Shown here in pieces: positions 13,901 through 28,900 of a DNA stretch of 64,000 nt (positions are counted from its first letter, which is position 1; each line of letters begins with the position of its first letter). The notes beneath the pieces are model-generated. The model had not been told where the DNA came from and made no database searches. It saw nothing but the letters and a program-made list of their open reading frames with translations. Made by a program: the position numbers and the translations under genes. The DNA is from Anniella stebbinsi (Eukaryota > Chordata > Lepidosauria > Squamata > Anniellidae): assembly GCA_029215795.1 (NCBI GenBank), contig JARDYH010000003.1:176402382-176466381 (forward strand), in the 5' to 3' direction.

Positions 13901-16900
13901 TAAGCACACCTAGGCATGCCACCCTAACAAAGCAAGTCCTACATTGTCTTTTGATGTTGCCAGTGGCTAAACAATTATCACAAAGTTAATAGATCAAATG
14001 CATACTTAGTATAGAATTCATTATGATGGATCATATATAAGTACGTGTTTATTTCCCCCCCCCCCCCTATTTAGACTATACAAAGAATTTGCAGAAGAAA
14101 TGGGCTCTGATGAGTTCCATTTGTACTTAAGACCTGTGTACTTTGAATTTGCAACTTACAAAGAGACAGCCGACCAGCCCTCACCAATATTCATCACTTC
14201 TCTTTTAGACCATCACGACGACAGCGTGGATAGGTAAAGCCACAGCTTTGTGGGTCTTTCAGTACACACCTCCTTGCTGGTCCAACACTGAACATAACAT
14301 GTCAAGGTCCAAAAGATTGGGCAAGGATTGCAATTTGGTATAGAGCCGCTGTTCCTTGCTAAATATTTAATATTTCTCTTATTTCTAAATATTTGGGCAC
14401 TGACGTAAAGTGATATTGAAGGCTTTGTAGCTGTTTTAAATTTCACCTATTCAAAATGAATTACTTTAAAATGAAAAGTTAGTATAATAATTTGACCAGA
14501 GGAAGCAATTAGAGGAAGAGCAGATAAGTTGTAGAATTTTCTCTGCCAGATTGAATGGGGCTCGTGTATTTCAAGGAGCCCTAGGCACCAATATTTATTA
14601 ACGCAGATAGCTGAATGTTCATTCCAGTTTAGCTGGCGCATGAACGATGTAAGCTGCTATCCTGCCCTTGTAAGTTATGCTCAGAGGGCAGGGTATGGAT
14701 GCTCCATATGCATACAAATGCAATGGATGCCAAGTCTGTACAGTTACTGGCACTTTGTCTGGGCAATCTCTTTTGCAGTCCTCTGCTGTTGCAACAGCCA
14801 CACAGAGGCCAAGTCTGCTCTACGGCCATGCTATGTGTATTCCCAACATATCAGACCATGTTGTGGCGACCCAGAACTTTCCACCTGTCCTTGTCAGAAT
14901 CCAATGACACAATCCTCTGCCCCCACCCCCCACCTCATGCCAGAAGCAGAAACAAGGCCATTCATCGGGAACTTTGATTTCTAGATGCCAGGCATGGAAA
15001 AGTAGAATGCTTCTGCAATTGTGACTGCAGGACGGCAGGCTGATGAGCCACACAGCCATTGGTGAATGGCAAGCCACATGCCATGCAATATGAATGCCTC
15101 TTCCCTGCAATGGTCTCTGGCAACAACCATAAGCTCACTGATGTCATTAGTTTGTGCCTTCACTGCTTAGTGGATTCCAGGGTGTGGCGTAGATGCTGCA
15201 TGCTGGACCAGTAAAGTGTAAGCTGGCCTTCCTGTTCTCCTCACTCAGTGTATAGAGGTGGAAACCTGTAAGTTCAGTCTGCATACTTGGCTAATTTAGG
15301 ACCTAAGCATAGCTGTACACTTATTCTTTACCGATTTTATCCAGTGATAGAATTGTATCTTATTTTGGAATATTAGTTTAATGGAACAAATGAATTTTGT
15401 ATAGATTTATTTGGAACTCACATCACATCTGAAGTTAGAATGATCCTTGCCGGCTCTCTTTATTCACATACAACCTTCCCAACCTGGCAGCCTCCAGGTG
15501 TGTTGAAGTACAATGGGCCATGCTCGTTGGGGATGATGGGAGTTGTATCCAACATGGAGGCCGCCAGATTGATGAAGCTGCTTTAGTATTTATTATTATT
15601 TTATTATCTTAGTTTGTTATTTTCATTTGGCCAGTACATACATACATACATACATGCATACATACAATAGTTGGATTTTTTATTTATCACACTTCAGGAA
15701 TCTGCAGTAGCATTCAGAAACAGATCATTTTAAGATGGTACAAAGAGATATCTCACACCTTAAATTCCCTGCTTTGTAAGGACAGCCCACATTTGTCCTT
15801 TACTTTTTATTGACTGCTTTTATATGCTGGGCTGGTCAGCATTTGGGAGTGTGTCCAATGTTCACTTTCCTTAAGTGATATGCCTGGAGAAATGTTCTAC
15901 ATAAGAATGAAGGTTAAATTTCATTGTACTCAAGAAGAAAGCAGCACTTTTTTATTTTAATTTCTAGGTTCAGGTTTAGTTTCTGTGCTTGCATTTTAGT
16001 TTTTCAGTAATTTAGAAATATTTCTCTCTTGCAGATACATTCCATCCAACTTAATGTTAAATATCCAGGATATTGACAATCAAATTGGAAAGTTTAGCTT
16101 TCGCACAAGAGACAGCATTCTGCAGGTGACTGAATGATTTTTCTTCCAATCAGACTCAACCCTTTAAAATAATATATTTTACTTCCTCCCCCCACCCCCA
16201 TAACACTTCCCAGAATGTTGTGTTGTGTTGAATCAGCAGTGTTTTGGATTCTTTTTTAACTGCAACTTGAAAATGTAAGTCAGTTGACAGTAGGAAAAAT
16301 TCTAACCATATGGCATTTGCATTCTGAGCAATGCCCATAACACATGGATCCATTTTTTAAATTAATTATTAACATTTATATACTGTCTTATTGGCTAAAC
16401 ATCTCAACACAGTTTAAAATCATACAAGTGACCTAGAAAGTCTGTTCTAGAACAGCCTTCCCCAACCTAGCTCCATGCTGTCTGGGACTGATGGGAGTTG
16501 TAGTCCAACATATCTGGAGGGTGCCAGGTTGGGAAAGTCCATCACAGAATGACTTGATGATTCTGAATCCTTTGAAAAAATCACCTGCTGCTCAGGGCAG
16601 CAATGCCCTTGATCAGCAGTGGTCTGGGGAGGAAACCAAATTTTAATATATCTTTAAGGAAACATTTCAGCACTGAAGTTACCTCTTCTTCTGCATTTCC
16701 ACCAGAATGTTTACCTCTTCATTTCGTTTCCTTCTCACATGTGGCATCCTGCTTTATAGTGATGTATTTATGGTTTAGTATATCTGATTGCAAGCAAAAA
16801 GACTCCATCTTTAGGCAGGTTTATAGCCCTGCCGGTGAATCTAAAGAAATATACATCTATGTCAGGAATAAGATTGCTAATCTTTTTTTTTTAATCTTCT

Positions 16901-19900
16901 TCCTTCAGCTCTTATTGATGCAGTATGGACTGGAAAACTTGCAGATTGCTCTTGCCTGTCAAGTCACTCATAAAAACACTCTCCTTGTTGCTGTCCAACA
17001 GGCCGCATTTTGTCCCATGATGCAGCCCACGCGAACTGTGGACATGAAGGTTAGTATTCTCTCTCCCCCCCCTCCCCACCAGAGGCCAAGCTGCGCGTTG
17101 CAAAGAGCCTCCATGTAGCTTTTGCTGACTTTTAAAGTGAAAAGCAGCCGCTGGAGGCTGCAGACATAAGTGGAGTAGGTGAGCTGTGTGTGTGTGCACA
17201 CACGCACGCACACACGCGCAACCCACCTCATCCTGCTTGTTCCCCTGGCACATATACAGGTTTGTGTCTCTCTTCCCCTGAGGAAGGAACACTATCTTGA
17301 GAGAGGTAATTCTGAGAAGAAAAATAACTGGCATGGAAAGGGTTACACCCCAACCCCATCTGGCCACTTCTGCCTCTGATTAGAGCATGGGTGCAAGACC
17401 TCTGGCCCACGGGCCATCACCTCTTGGGGTTCCTCCATGGGGCGGGGCTTATCCTTGGAGGGCATCTCCACTGCTGTCTCTGCTGTGAAATAGATAGCGA
17501 TGGGGATGAGAGAGATGGAGGGAAGGAGCGAGTGTTCTTTCCCCTGCACAGGCAAGTCTCAACTCCTGCTGCCTCTCAGCCACACTGCTGTCTCTGAGGT
17601 CAGACATAGCAGTGGGGCTGAAGGACAGCAGGTCTTGTCTGTGCAAGGAAGAGCAGCTGCTTGTCCCCATGCAGGTGAATCCCAACACCCAGGCCACCTC
17701 ATATCCTTGTTGCAGCAGCAGAGATGCGGGGTGGCCTATGCTTTATCTACAAAAGAGGAGGCAAAGTTACATACCTCCTTCCAGTGTGAAGTAAAGGATA
17801 TCCAATACCCCTCCCCCAAGAAAGATGTATTACATCTTTCTTGGGGGAGGGGTATTGGATATCCATTATCCAATACCCCTATTGGGTATTATCCAATATA
17901 CATCCCCCTATTTTATCCTCACAAGAAAACCTAAGAGGTAGGTTAGTCTGAAAGACAGTGACGGGTCCAAGGTTTCCTAGTGGGTTGGGTTTCATGGGTG
18001 TGGGTTTGAACCCAGGTCTCCCCCGTCATAGTTGGACACTCAAGCAAAACATTCCCAAACTTGCTGTTCTCCAGATGTACTGGATTACAACTCCCATCAT
18101 CCCTGAACATTGACCATGCTTGGGCTTCTGAGATGTGTACTCCATAACATCTGGAGGGCACCGGGTTGAGGGAAGGCTGCTCTAACCACTACACAACACA
18201 GGAATTCTCTGACAAGTGCTGACTTGTAGGTAACATATCTGCTCCTGCTAATTCTTCATGCCTGACCTGTTCATGCCATTGTATTTATTTGAAAGTTTCT
18301 AAATGCAAAGGGCAATGCACATACCTAATATAAAAGAGAATAAATTATAGAAGACATTGGAGACATTTCACTTAAAATCTTAATATGCCTTATAAATTTC
18401 CTCCTGAGTAATCTTCTGTTAACACTTGATTTAATTAAATTATCTATTGCATTTGCTTTTCAAAGACATCAGAGAAGGATAAGAAAATATTCATATATCA
18501 AACAGTCTCTTTATTCCCCCCAAACAATATTTATCTTATTTATTAAAATACTTCTATACCGTTTAATAAATTGAAATCCCCAAATGGTTCCTATTAAAAT
18601 ACAAGGTAACACTATAACAGCCAAGATAAAGAAGAAATAAATAAAACATTAAAACCTGTTAAAATACTATACCGACAACAGTGTTGTAACAGAGCCCCTC
18701 ACAGGCCAGGAAAACCTTCATTAATTTCAAGAGGCATTTAAAACTTGCTTCTTGAACCATACATGGGAGAGTGTTCTAAAGGGTGCCACCACTGAGAAGG
18801 CTTGCTTACATACTGCTATCTGATGACATTAAATTGGCTGTAGGATGACCTGTAAGGCCTCCTCAGAAGATCTCAAGGGCTGACTGGGTATGTATAAGGG
18901 AAGACAGTCAGCTAGGAATCCTGATCTCCAGTTGTTTAAGGCTTTGTATTTCAACAGCAAAACTTTGAACTAGGCAGCCCGTGCAGTTCTTTTAATACAG
19001 GTGTCATATGTGGGCATCTAGGTGCTCCACTGGGTATGCTAGCACTGCCATTCTGCGCTAGTTTAACTTCTAAACCAGGCATAAGCGCAGCCACACAATA
19101 ACATTTCTTCTGTCAAAGGCCAGCGTGAGTTCAATGTTGGGATTTTTTAATTCAGTAACACTGGCAAATATGAGGAGCTTCCCAGGCTGAAATTGCCTTC
19201 TGGCTTGCTTGTTTTGTTACCCACATAATTTTCTTTGTGTGTATAAGAAGCCAAACCATGAGAATTGGAAACATGGATAGAGTTGGAGTGGGCACATAGC
19301 ATCTTTGAGCAGTTTCCTGCACCTGGTCCCCCTTCTTAAAAACAACAGCATCCTTTTCCAGAGCAGTGGTCTAAGCACCCCCAGATACAATGCCCCTGAG
19401 AGTGTGTTGCTCTGAAGCAGCATAAGAAATTAAAATGGTGGCTGCTTCACACTGCTGCCAGATAACGCTTATCAGAGCCCATCAATGGAGAAGAGGGCCT
19501 ACCAAAGGGTACTATCTCCAGGGCCACCTCCCACTTGGAGCCAGGCCTGCTAGAAGATCTGCATGCATACACCTGCATTATAAAACAGATATGTCAAAAT
19601 ATAACAAGGAAAGAGCATCGGGGATACTGGAGAAAACAAAGGGTTTTTTCTCAACTTCATTCTGTGGAGTACCTGCCCGAACTCTCTTAGCATTCAAATT
19701 AAATATCCTAAAGAGGGGTTTATACTACTGCTAAATTAGGATCTAATCAATAGGAGTCACCACCGCTCCAATGGACAGAGTGTATGCCAGTCACTCTAGT
19801 CACATTAAGGTGCATTCACACAATATAGAGTGCTTTCGGGGTCCCCAATGGTTTTGGGCTGGTGGGCACATTTGGAATTTTGAGTATGTTGTGGGCACTC

Positions 19901-22900
19901 TGACAAAATGGCTGCCATGGAAGAACTCATTCATAAAAGGCTGCCATGGTGGGTATGACAGGTCACAAAACTTTCACTTCCCAGAAGGCAAACTGGTGGG
20001 GAGACTAAAAGCAGAGTAAGTTTCTTAGAACCTAAGGACAAGGCAGAGGTGGGGGGATCCGAGCTCCAAAACATAAGACCTCTCTTTTCATAATCCCAAA
20101 TAGTAGTGACTTCACCACATCAAATATTGGCATGAAAATGGCCATTGTTTGCTTTGAAATGTGGCAAATGTAGCATTCAAAATCTAACTACGGTCCCCTC
20201 TACAAGAACTCGCTTTTGCGCCTGGTTAGGTGATTATGCGCATAATCGCTGAAGCGCATTTACGCCTAATACCTCTGCACGAGAGGCGGCGAGAGGCGGC
20301 GAAGCGCATTAAGGGATGACCAAAATGCGCTTTACAAGTAGTTAATGCGCATAAGCGCTTGTTCACATAGGCAAAATGCGCTTTAACAGCCGGAGCAAAA
20401 TAAAACTCGCTGTTTAACACGCATTTGATAATGCGCATAATCGGACAGATAACGTGCCTCTACGCCCGATTTGCGCTCCGTTCTTGTAGAGGTAAATTTT
20501 TTAAAGCGCCTTGAAAGAGCATTAAACCTCTCTTGTAGAGGCAGCCTATATCTCATCTCAAACATGGCTCGTATCTATAGCTATCTTGGTCATTGAGTTT
20601 AACTTAGTGTACCTCTATATACCACAATAACTATATGGAATTGATGATTTGCCTTATGTAATCTGTTTAAAAGGAAAATGTATTTCTTGAACATTTCAGG
20701 AGGGAAGCCTGAGTCTGAGGAGTCAGAGCAGCTCAGCAAGTGGAAGAAGTTCTACAGCTGGGATTGAAATAGAAGACCAATTCCTTGCTACAGCAGCACT
20801 AATTTCCTATTCTGCCGGGCGTTTTGCAACTGGACATTCCAGTTTAAAGAGGTAGTACAGTATAATGGGTTACCAACTCTCTTCCATGGACACAAGTGTA
20901 TTTCTATGCAAAAAAAAACCTCTTGGATCATCAGTGTGAGGCTACAATTCTAACCATACTTATCAGGAAGTACAAGCCTTTGAAATTGCAATCCCGCCTC
21001 TTCTAAATAGATGACCAGGACTGTCAGAGGCCCCATTCTCACACATCCACAGCTCATGGTAGACACATCCCCATGATGTGATTCCACTGTGCTGCAGTTT
21101 GTGGTTGAATATTGGAGTGGTTTGTGGGATGGGATTAATATTGTGTGGGTAGAGCCAATCACACAGGTGTTTTCCATCTTATCATGCCTTCCTAGCTGGG
21201 TAAGAAATGGATGAGAAATTGATTTATCTGTCCTGTCCCTCCTCCATGAGGATCAGTATTACTTATGTGGGGAAAGACCCCACAATTGACTCTGCCCCTA
21301 CTCTTACAATATGCACACACATACTTTAGTGGTGTAGGATCACATGTCGGGAACATAGTTTTCATCTTGTTTGGAGGGTGTTCAAGTGACAATATTGACT
21401 ATTTGGGTACTGGACACAAACATAGTTACAGTATGATGAGGCTTTCTAGATGAGGGTCAGTATGCTTAATCATGATGTAATGGTATTGTACTAACTATGT
21501 AGAATACGTAGTTATGGAGTAAATATTTGTCATTCTGCTGTATTTCTTGCTTATAAACAGAGCAATGTCAGCATTTTTCTTTCAAGGACTGTATTGTCAT
21601 TCATTCTCCAGGCCTCCAGAAGCTTTTGTTTCCATTCAGTTGGAGAAACAGGGTCCACGGGACATGATGCTGAACACATTTATTCAAAAGAAACAAATCC
21701 TGGGAAGTAGAATGCAAAATCCTGTAAGTGTATCAGGAAATCTTTTAGAATTGTTTTTAGAATTGATCTTCGATCAATTTTACCGTAACAGTTGGGCTTT
21801 GGGCTTTTTATTTGATTTTTGATTTTTTTTAAAAAAACTGTGTCATGCCCATTTTGTGGTCAGTTAAAGAGAACACAAGAATAAGAGCTCCTTCAGATGG
21901 TGGGGGAGGGGGAGATCATGTTCTCTTTCCATGACTGTGCTTCCTGCATCTCTTCCACTTCTGCAATGAGCAGTAATTGTACAAGGAAGAGAGCAGCAAC
22001 CACGTGGCTTGTGCAGCCTCAATGCAGTTGAATGGGACAGTGCCCTCTAGTGGGCATTTTATAGCGCAACTTGGCCTACACATGGCAGGAAAACAGACAA
22101 ATATCGATTCATCCCAGAAGAGTCGGGTTTTCTGAAGCTTTATTTTTAGCGCTAGAATGGGAAAATGGAGCAGGAGATGCACAGGAGGCTGACAGTGTTT
22201 GTCAGAATGACCTGCGAACATCCGTGAGTGGCTAGTAACGAGAGTGCTATAAAACTGTCATTTAAAGAAGCTCTAAGTGTGTGTGTTAAAACAAAGAATA
22301 ATATATTTGAACAACATCAGGTTGATTCCAGAAGAGTGCAAATGGAATTCTGCTGATGAGACAGGGCTTTCTGCCCCCTCTTTTCCATTGAAATCCCCTT
22401 TACTCTCTAAAAATCTGTTCTTAAGGATCTCTTAAATGTATTGTATGGGCCATTGAGAAGAATGCAGGGGGAGGGAGCCACCTTGTAGATATAAAATTCC
22501 CTTTCCACTCATACAAGGCCCATTATTTTTAATTTCTTCATGAGTGAAATAGACTTTTTAAATATACTACTTTCCACTGAAGCATGTCTTTGTGAGATAT
22601 TTTTATATACCTAATTGTACATACATAATTATGTACAAATGTGAAAATCTTACATAAAGAACAAATGGCATCATTTGTTGTAGGATGAAGTTGAAAAAGT
22701 CAAAAGAGAAGTTATTGTTGAATACTGCCATAAGTAAGTACACAAAATATATACAGGATATCTCCCCAGAGTTATATGTATGAAATTTGCTTCTCCCTTT
22801 ATCAGTGTTTATGGAACCAGTGTAGGCTTGTGACTACATTGATGCAATGGTGACACTTATACAACAACAAGGGGACAACCAACCAGTCTGCCCAGGAGAT

Positions 22901-25900
22901 CAGGCTATAAAGCAGCTAGATAGCAGTAGATATGTTAACATATCCAAGGCCATAAGTCAGAAGCAAAACATCCTGCTAAAACGTAACAAATCAAAACAAC
23001 CAGCATGCTAAACATATTGCAGCAATACAGTCAGTTGGGGTGGGGGTGGGGAAGCAAACCCCCCTCCCCCCATATCTAAAGATCACTGTAGTAGAGCCAG
23101 GGTTCATGGGGATGCAGCACCAGCACTTTTGTGGATTCATTTGTCACACCCCTCAGAATTCCCCGCTCCTTGTGAGCTCAGCTGCAATTTTTCCAACAAT
23201 ATATTGTTCCCTGTTGCAATGCAAAGTATTTTGGGGTGGTTTGTCTTGAATGGGCAGTGAAGACCCATTAGCTTTAGGAAAGTCCTGCTCCTGGTGGAGA
23301 TGAAATTGCTAGAATTGGTTTGTTGATATGGATCAATACAGCTGCCTGAATGTTTGGACTCTCTTTAAGGGTGTGGCTATGGGGACTATCATGTTGAGCA
23401 CCTCCACTTCAAAATTTACCACTGCATTACTGCATCTAAAGCAATATAAGAGTTGATAAATAGGATTCTTAGATTCCATCTGGTAATACTTAGGATTTCA
23501 TCTGCGTATAAGCTCTCTATATATGAATAAAGCAATAATCTGGGGAGTAAAGTACCATAGTAGCTGTTAGGCTCCTGTATGTCCAGGGGAGGTGTGTGAG
23601 AGAGAGAGTGGGGGGAGTGTGTCATCAAGGCATGGAAAGAAGACCCAGGGGCTATCTATACGTTGTATTTGCCCCGTAATGGCTTCAAATCCATGCTGCA
23701 TCAGTTATATGGCGTAGATGCTGATTTGGAGCCACCCCGGGGCAAAGAGCTAAAAATGCGGAGCAGAAAAGTTGGGGACTTACCCCAACTTTTCCTGCCT
23801 GAGCGAGGGCAGTGTAGCTCTTCCCCATCTGTCCTCACTCTGGTGCTGCTCTGGGGGGCATTCCCGGGTAGAAGGCGACCTGCTATTAGTTGCCGGAAGC
23901 TGCAGGAGAGGGAGGGTTGGGCCCGGTAAGCCTAATGGCCACCAGAAAGCCTGTGCTGCCTCCCTCTATCTGGATAACTTGCTGCCACCCCATACCAGCA
24001 AAACCATGGGGTTTGGTGGCGTAGCAGCGTCAATTCAGCACTTTGAAGACAGCTCCCCTGAGAATCCTGAACAGAGGGTAGGAGGAACAACTTAGTAGTC
24101 CTAGATTGCTCAGGTGTTTTCTCCTGGGAGAATCACTTTTGGACCTCGTAATATCACTGCCAATGATTTGTGCAGGGACAGGCAAGGACAAAGTGCCACA
24201 CTTTTTTTCCGCAACAGGAATTATGACATTTCGCAGAATGCTATCCGCTTTGTGCAAACAAATACACTTTTTTCAGAAATTTGCCAAATAAGCTGAGCAG
24301 AGGAACAGAGAGCGAGATGGAGGGAGACAAAGACTTGGGGGAAATTATCTAAATTAGTCACCATGGAGACCATTCTTCTTAGGGCTGTCAACAGCCACTC
24401 TTTCCTTAGGGGCAAACCTGATAAGACTTATTACTATTCACAGAAATCTGATATGAAACCCTCCACATAAGTCACACCTCCCCACCTTTAAAACATTGGA
24501 ATAAAGATTATGGGTTTTGTTTTTAATGTTAACTTTTGGTACTGTTTTAGGATGAACCATCGTATATCACAGTACTCTCTTCGAAGTCAGATCATTGCAT
24601 ATTACAACAGCATAAAAGCTATGCTAGATGACTTCCCCAGCGTGAAGGCCAAATACTTCATTATAGGGTCGCCACAAGAGAAGAAAGGAGAAAAAGAATT
24701 AAAAGAAAAGCTTGAGGATGATCCCAGGTTTGTAACCAGTTCAAGTGGTTCCTGGTTATCAGAGTTTTGTATCCTACTGCTTTGCAAATCGAAAAGAATC
24801 AGTCACCTGTTTTTTCCTGATTTTTTTTATTATTATTTTATATATTACTATGACAATGTTCATATCAATGCCACTGTAATGATATATTTCTTACAATTAT
24901 ATTGTACCTTTCCTCCACGGAGCTGAAGGCAGTGTACAGGCTTCTCCCCCTGTGACATCGTCCTGTCATTTTGACCTCACAGCAACCCTGTGAAGTAGGT
25001 TAGACTGAGAGAGAAGGACAAGCCCAAAGGCATTCATTGAGCTTCATGGCTGATTGGGGCTTGAAACTGGGTTTCCCCAGTCCAACACTAACCACTACAA
25101 CCTGTTTGCAAGGGATGTGATGGAAAATTCTGCTTATGTTTACAGAGAGGAAGGATCAGATAGGAAACGATAGGTGAATAAAGATGGTCCGCTCCAGTCT
25201 CAAAGTGAGCTGAACATTTACAGGCCTAAGAAACTAACATGTCACTGGTACAGGGAGGGGGCAAGTTGCTTGGAAAGGCTGTAATAATGTTGTCTTTTTG
25301 TTTTATCATACTTCTACCCACTCTGGAAAGCTCAGGGCAGCTTGTGGAGCTTTCAGTGGAACCCTGTCCAACCACTGATCAATTCCGCACTCTATAGCTT
25401 CCACAGTGTTACAGCATCAGGTGCTCCCAGACCCTTCCCAGAGTACACCATCCCTATGCTGTGGGCCACTTTGGGCTCATGAGTGTGGAAAGGTGGCATA
25501 CAAACTAAAGTACTAGTAGTGATAATGATGGTAATTAATAATAATTCCATGATGATGGATGGATGATAATGTTGTTGTTGTTTTATATCAAGGTTAGGGA
25601 ACCGCATTCAACCCAAAGGCCAAATACAATTTTAGGGAAGCTCTTGGGGGTGGGTGAGCATATTCTGGCTATGGGTGGACCAAAACAAAAGGGATGGGGC
25701 TTATATATATAATCAGCATATTTTATCTTAAAGCTCTTACTGCCAGAAACTAAGCCTTAACAGAGGCATGTCAATCTTTTATAAGGGGGGGGGGGGCTGC
25801 AGAAAAGCCAGGAAACCGCCAAATGATTGGGGGTTGGGGGAAAGGGGGTGGATCCAGAAGAAGGCGGTGTATCCCTTTGTCAGGATTCCAAGCCCTCCCA

Positions 25901-28900
25901 CTGAGATGTGAGACAATAAAGAGGTCTGCTGTACAATCTACAAAGCTTTATTCAGCAAATAAACATTTCTTCACGCCTGAAAGAAGTGAGAATGCTAGGA
26001 GCTTTCCACTAAGCTTAATTAGGCTAAATAATCTAGGCAGTTGCCCTTTCAATTAAAAGGGAGAGTTTCCCGCTCAGGGAGGGTCTTTCTCGAGAAGCCT
26101 TTGGCTAGTGGCTAGCCCAGTAGACCGCCTCTCACCTACTCACAACTCTGTCCGTTTGACCCTGCGCGGACTCTGGGATCTGTTAACTCTGAAGTCCCCT
26201 CCCCCTTCAACAGTGTCTGAGTTCCCAGGGACTGGGGGAGGATGGGCTCTGGGTCGTTGGTATTCTCTCCAATAAGCTCCAGGGAAGATTTCCCCTTGAC
26301 TCCTGAAGAGTCTTGGAGGATCTTCTCCCCTGCATCCTGTCTTGACTGGTAAATTTCTAGTCCTGCTTCTTCTTCAGATTCTGATTGACCTCCTGAAACC
26401 TCTCCCCCTACACTAGGGAGAACAGGCCTGATCCTAATACCCTCTGGGGGATCCCAGGAGGACTGAATTTGGCTCCTGGGCCTGAGGTTCCCCAACCCTG
26501 TGTTCTATGTATTTCATTTAATTTCTTTATTACCCAATAGCAAATCTCTCTGGGTGGTTCACAAAAATTACAAAATAAAAATAATAATAAAAAAACTTTA
26601 ATATAAAAATTTTAAAACAATTTAAAACAGCTAAAAATGTTGTTACAATAAGGACCTAATATAACAAATTATTTCATTAAATTTACTTAATTATTTCATT
26701 AAATGAAATTAAATAAAATATGCATTGCGTACAGAAAATAAGAAACATTTCACGTGGCCCTTGGCTGCTGCAGAACTTTGTTGTGTCATTGCACAATTAA
26801 TCCAGCTTCCTTCCATAACCACTCAGGTCATTCCAGCCACGACCCCGTTGTTTGCTGTCCAGTGATGGGCGATCCTTCTTGAATCTGTGGTTCATCCCAC
26901 ACCCTTTCGAGGTCCTAGTTCTGTTTAAAATGCTACCAGAGAAGGTGAGGACGTCTACAGTCTTGAAGACAACTCTTGTTAGTCGAACTGCATAAACTGA
27001 TCTGGTCCTTTTTGTGCGCACAATGAATATGTGCTTAGAAGGAGAAGCTGGAATGTTGGCAGTGGAATTGTATACATTGTGTTCAGGTGTTGAAATATCT
27101 TCATTTCTAAAATGACTGAAATCAGTGGTGACCTAAGACATTTGGGGACTGAGGCAAAAAATCCAAGTGCTGCCTTCTCGTGGTGGGTGATAATTGTTGA
27201 CAATGGATAGTTGGCTGCCCTTTAATGGCAGGGCTAGCCATGGATGCAATGTAGGCAATTTTCCAGTGGCCTACCCACCACTGGGATGTGGCCCCCGGGA
27301 GTTCCTCTAAAATGGAATTTGTCCCTCGTGCTGAAAGAGGTTCTGCACCCCAGCCTATGCTTCAGGAGACAGCTGTTTGTTGGCTGGGTGATAGCCGGCG
27401 TGCCAGGACACATGAAGGAGAGTCTTCTGATCTCCATCAGCTATGTGGGGCATAGATTCAGTCGTAAAGAGGAGGAAGTACAGATGTTAAAATCAAAGAA
27501 ATGCCATCTACTCTTTTGCATATTGGATGTGCTATCGTTATATGATAAGGGATGGAGGCAGCAGCACAGTTTTAATTAACCTAGACAAAAACCGTGGCTT
27601 GGCCCTCTTTAATGGTACCCCAAAATATACCATCTCAAGTGGACTTGGCCCTCCCTGCCAAATAGTAAAACCAGTCCTGTAAATGCAGAAAGGCAAAAGG
27701 ATTTTGATGATCTTGTTTTGTATTCTAGAAGAGCTGGAGATGGCTTCGTCTATCAGTAGATTTATTATTTATTTGTCTGTGTGTTTATTGAGAGCATTTA
27801 TATCCTGATCTTTAACCAGAAATACTTGCAGAACAGCTTACATAGCAATAAAAACAAGGCATCCCCTGTTCTCAAGCTAACAATGTAAAATACATGACAG
27901 AAAAGGGGGAAAAAAGAATGGGGAGGAAAGGAAAGAGGGGGGAAAAACACCTGCGGGCCCCAATTCTGAATGATGCAAGGTTCATGCAATGACTGTAATG
28001 CAGGAGAGTGTTGATAGTTGTCTTCTCATGACCAGCTGGAATGAGAAAAGTTCAAAGAGAGGAGGAGCCAAAATTTGCTGGTCTCTCAGCTGAGTTGATG
28101 GAGTGGCCTTACATCCTATCCTTCCCTGTTCTCCATCCTGATGGAATGGCTACAGGATGACAGATATATTTATTTATTTATTTATTTATTACATTTGTAT
28201 ACCGCCCCATAGCCGAAGCTCTCTGGGCGGTTTACATAGGATTAAAAACAATTAAAAACAATATACAAAAATTAAAACAGCAAAAACATACAACATACAC
28301 ACAATCTGTACATTTAAAAACACTACAACACTTCAAAAAGCTACAAAAACCAAAACAAAACAAAACAAACCCAGGTTCCTCAGATATTGCCAAATGCCTG
28401 AGAAAAGAGGAAAGTCTTGACCTGGCGCCGAAAAGATAACAATGTTGGCACCAGGCGGGCCTCGTCGGGGACATCGTTCCACAATTGGGGAGCCACCACT
28501 GAGAAGGCCCTCTCTCTTGTTGCCGACCTCCGAGTTTCCCTCGGAGGAGGCACTCGGAGGAGGGCCTTAGATGTTGAACGTAGTGTTCGGGTAGGTTCAT
28601 GTCGGGAAAGGCGTTCCATCAGGTATTGTGGTCCCAAGCCGTGTAAGGCTTTATAGGTTAAAACCAGCACCTTGAATCGGGCTCGGAAACATACAGGCAG
28701 CCAATGCAAGTGGGCCAGAGTAGGTCTTATATGCCCGAACCTTCTGGTTCCAGTTATCAATCTGGCCGCTGCATTTTGCACAAGCTGCAGCTTCCGAACC
28801 ACCTTCAAAGGCAGCCCCACGTAGAGTGCATTGCAGTAATCTAACTTGGAGGTTACCAGAGCATGGACAACTGAAGCCAGGTTATCCCTGTCCAGATAGG

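Noticed and set aside
14640..14984. 114-codon + strand frame
   Set aside because: Opposite-strand frames are equally open and no domain is seen.
16603..17118. 171-codon + strand frame as a gene of its own
   Set aside because: Includes exon 13 but the upstream part is intron; the acceptor at 16908 and phase 0 explain it.
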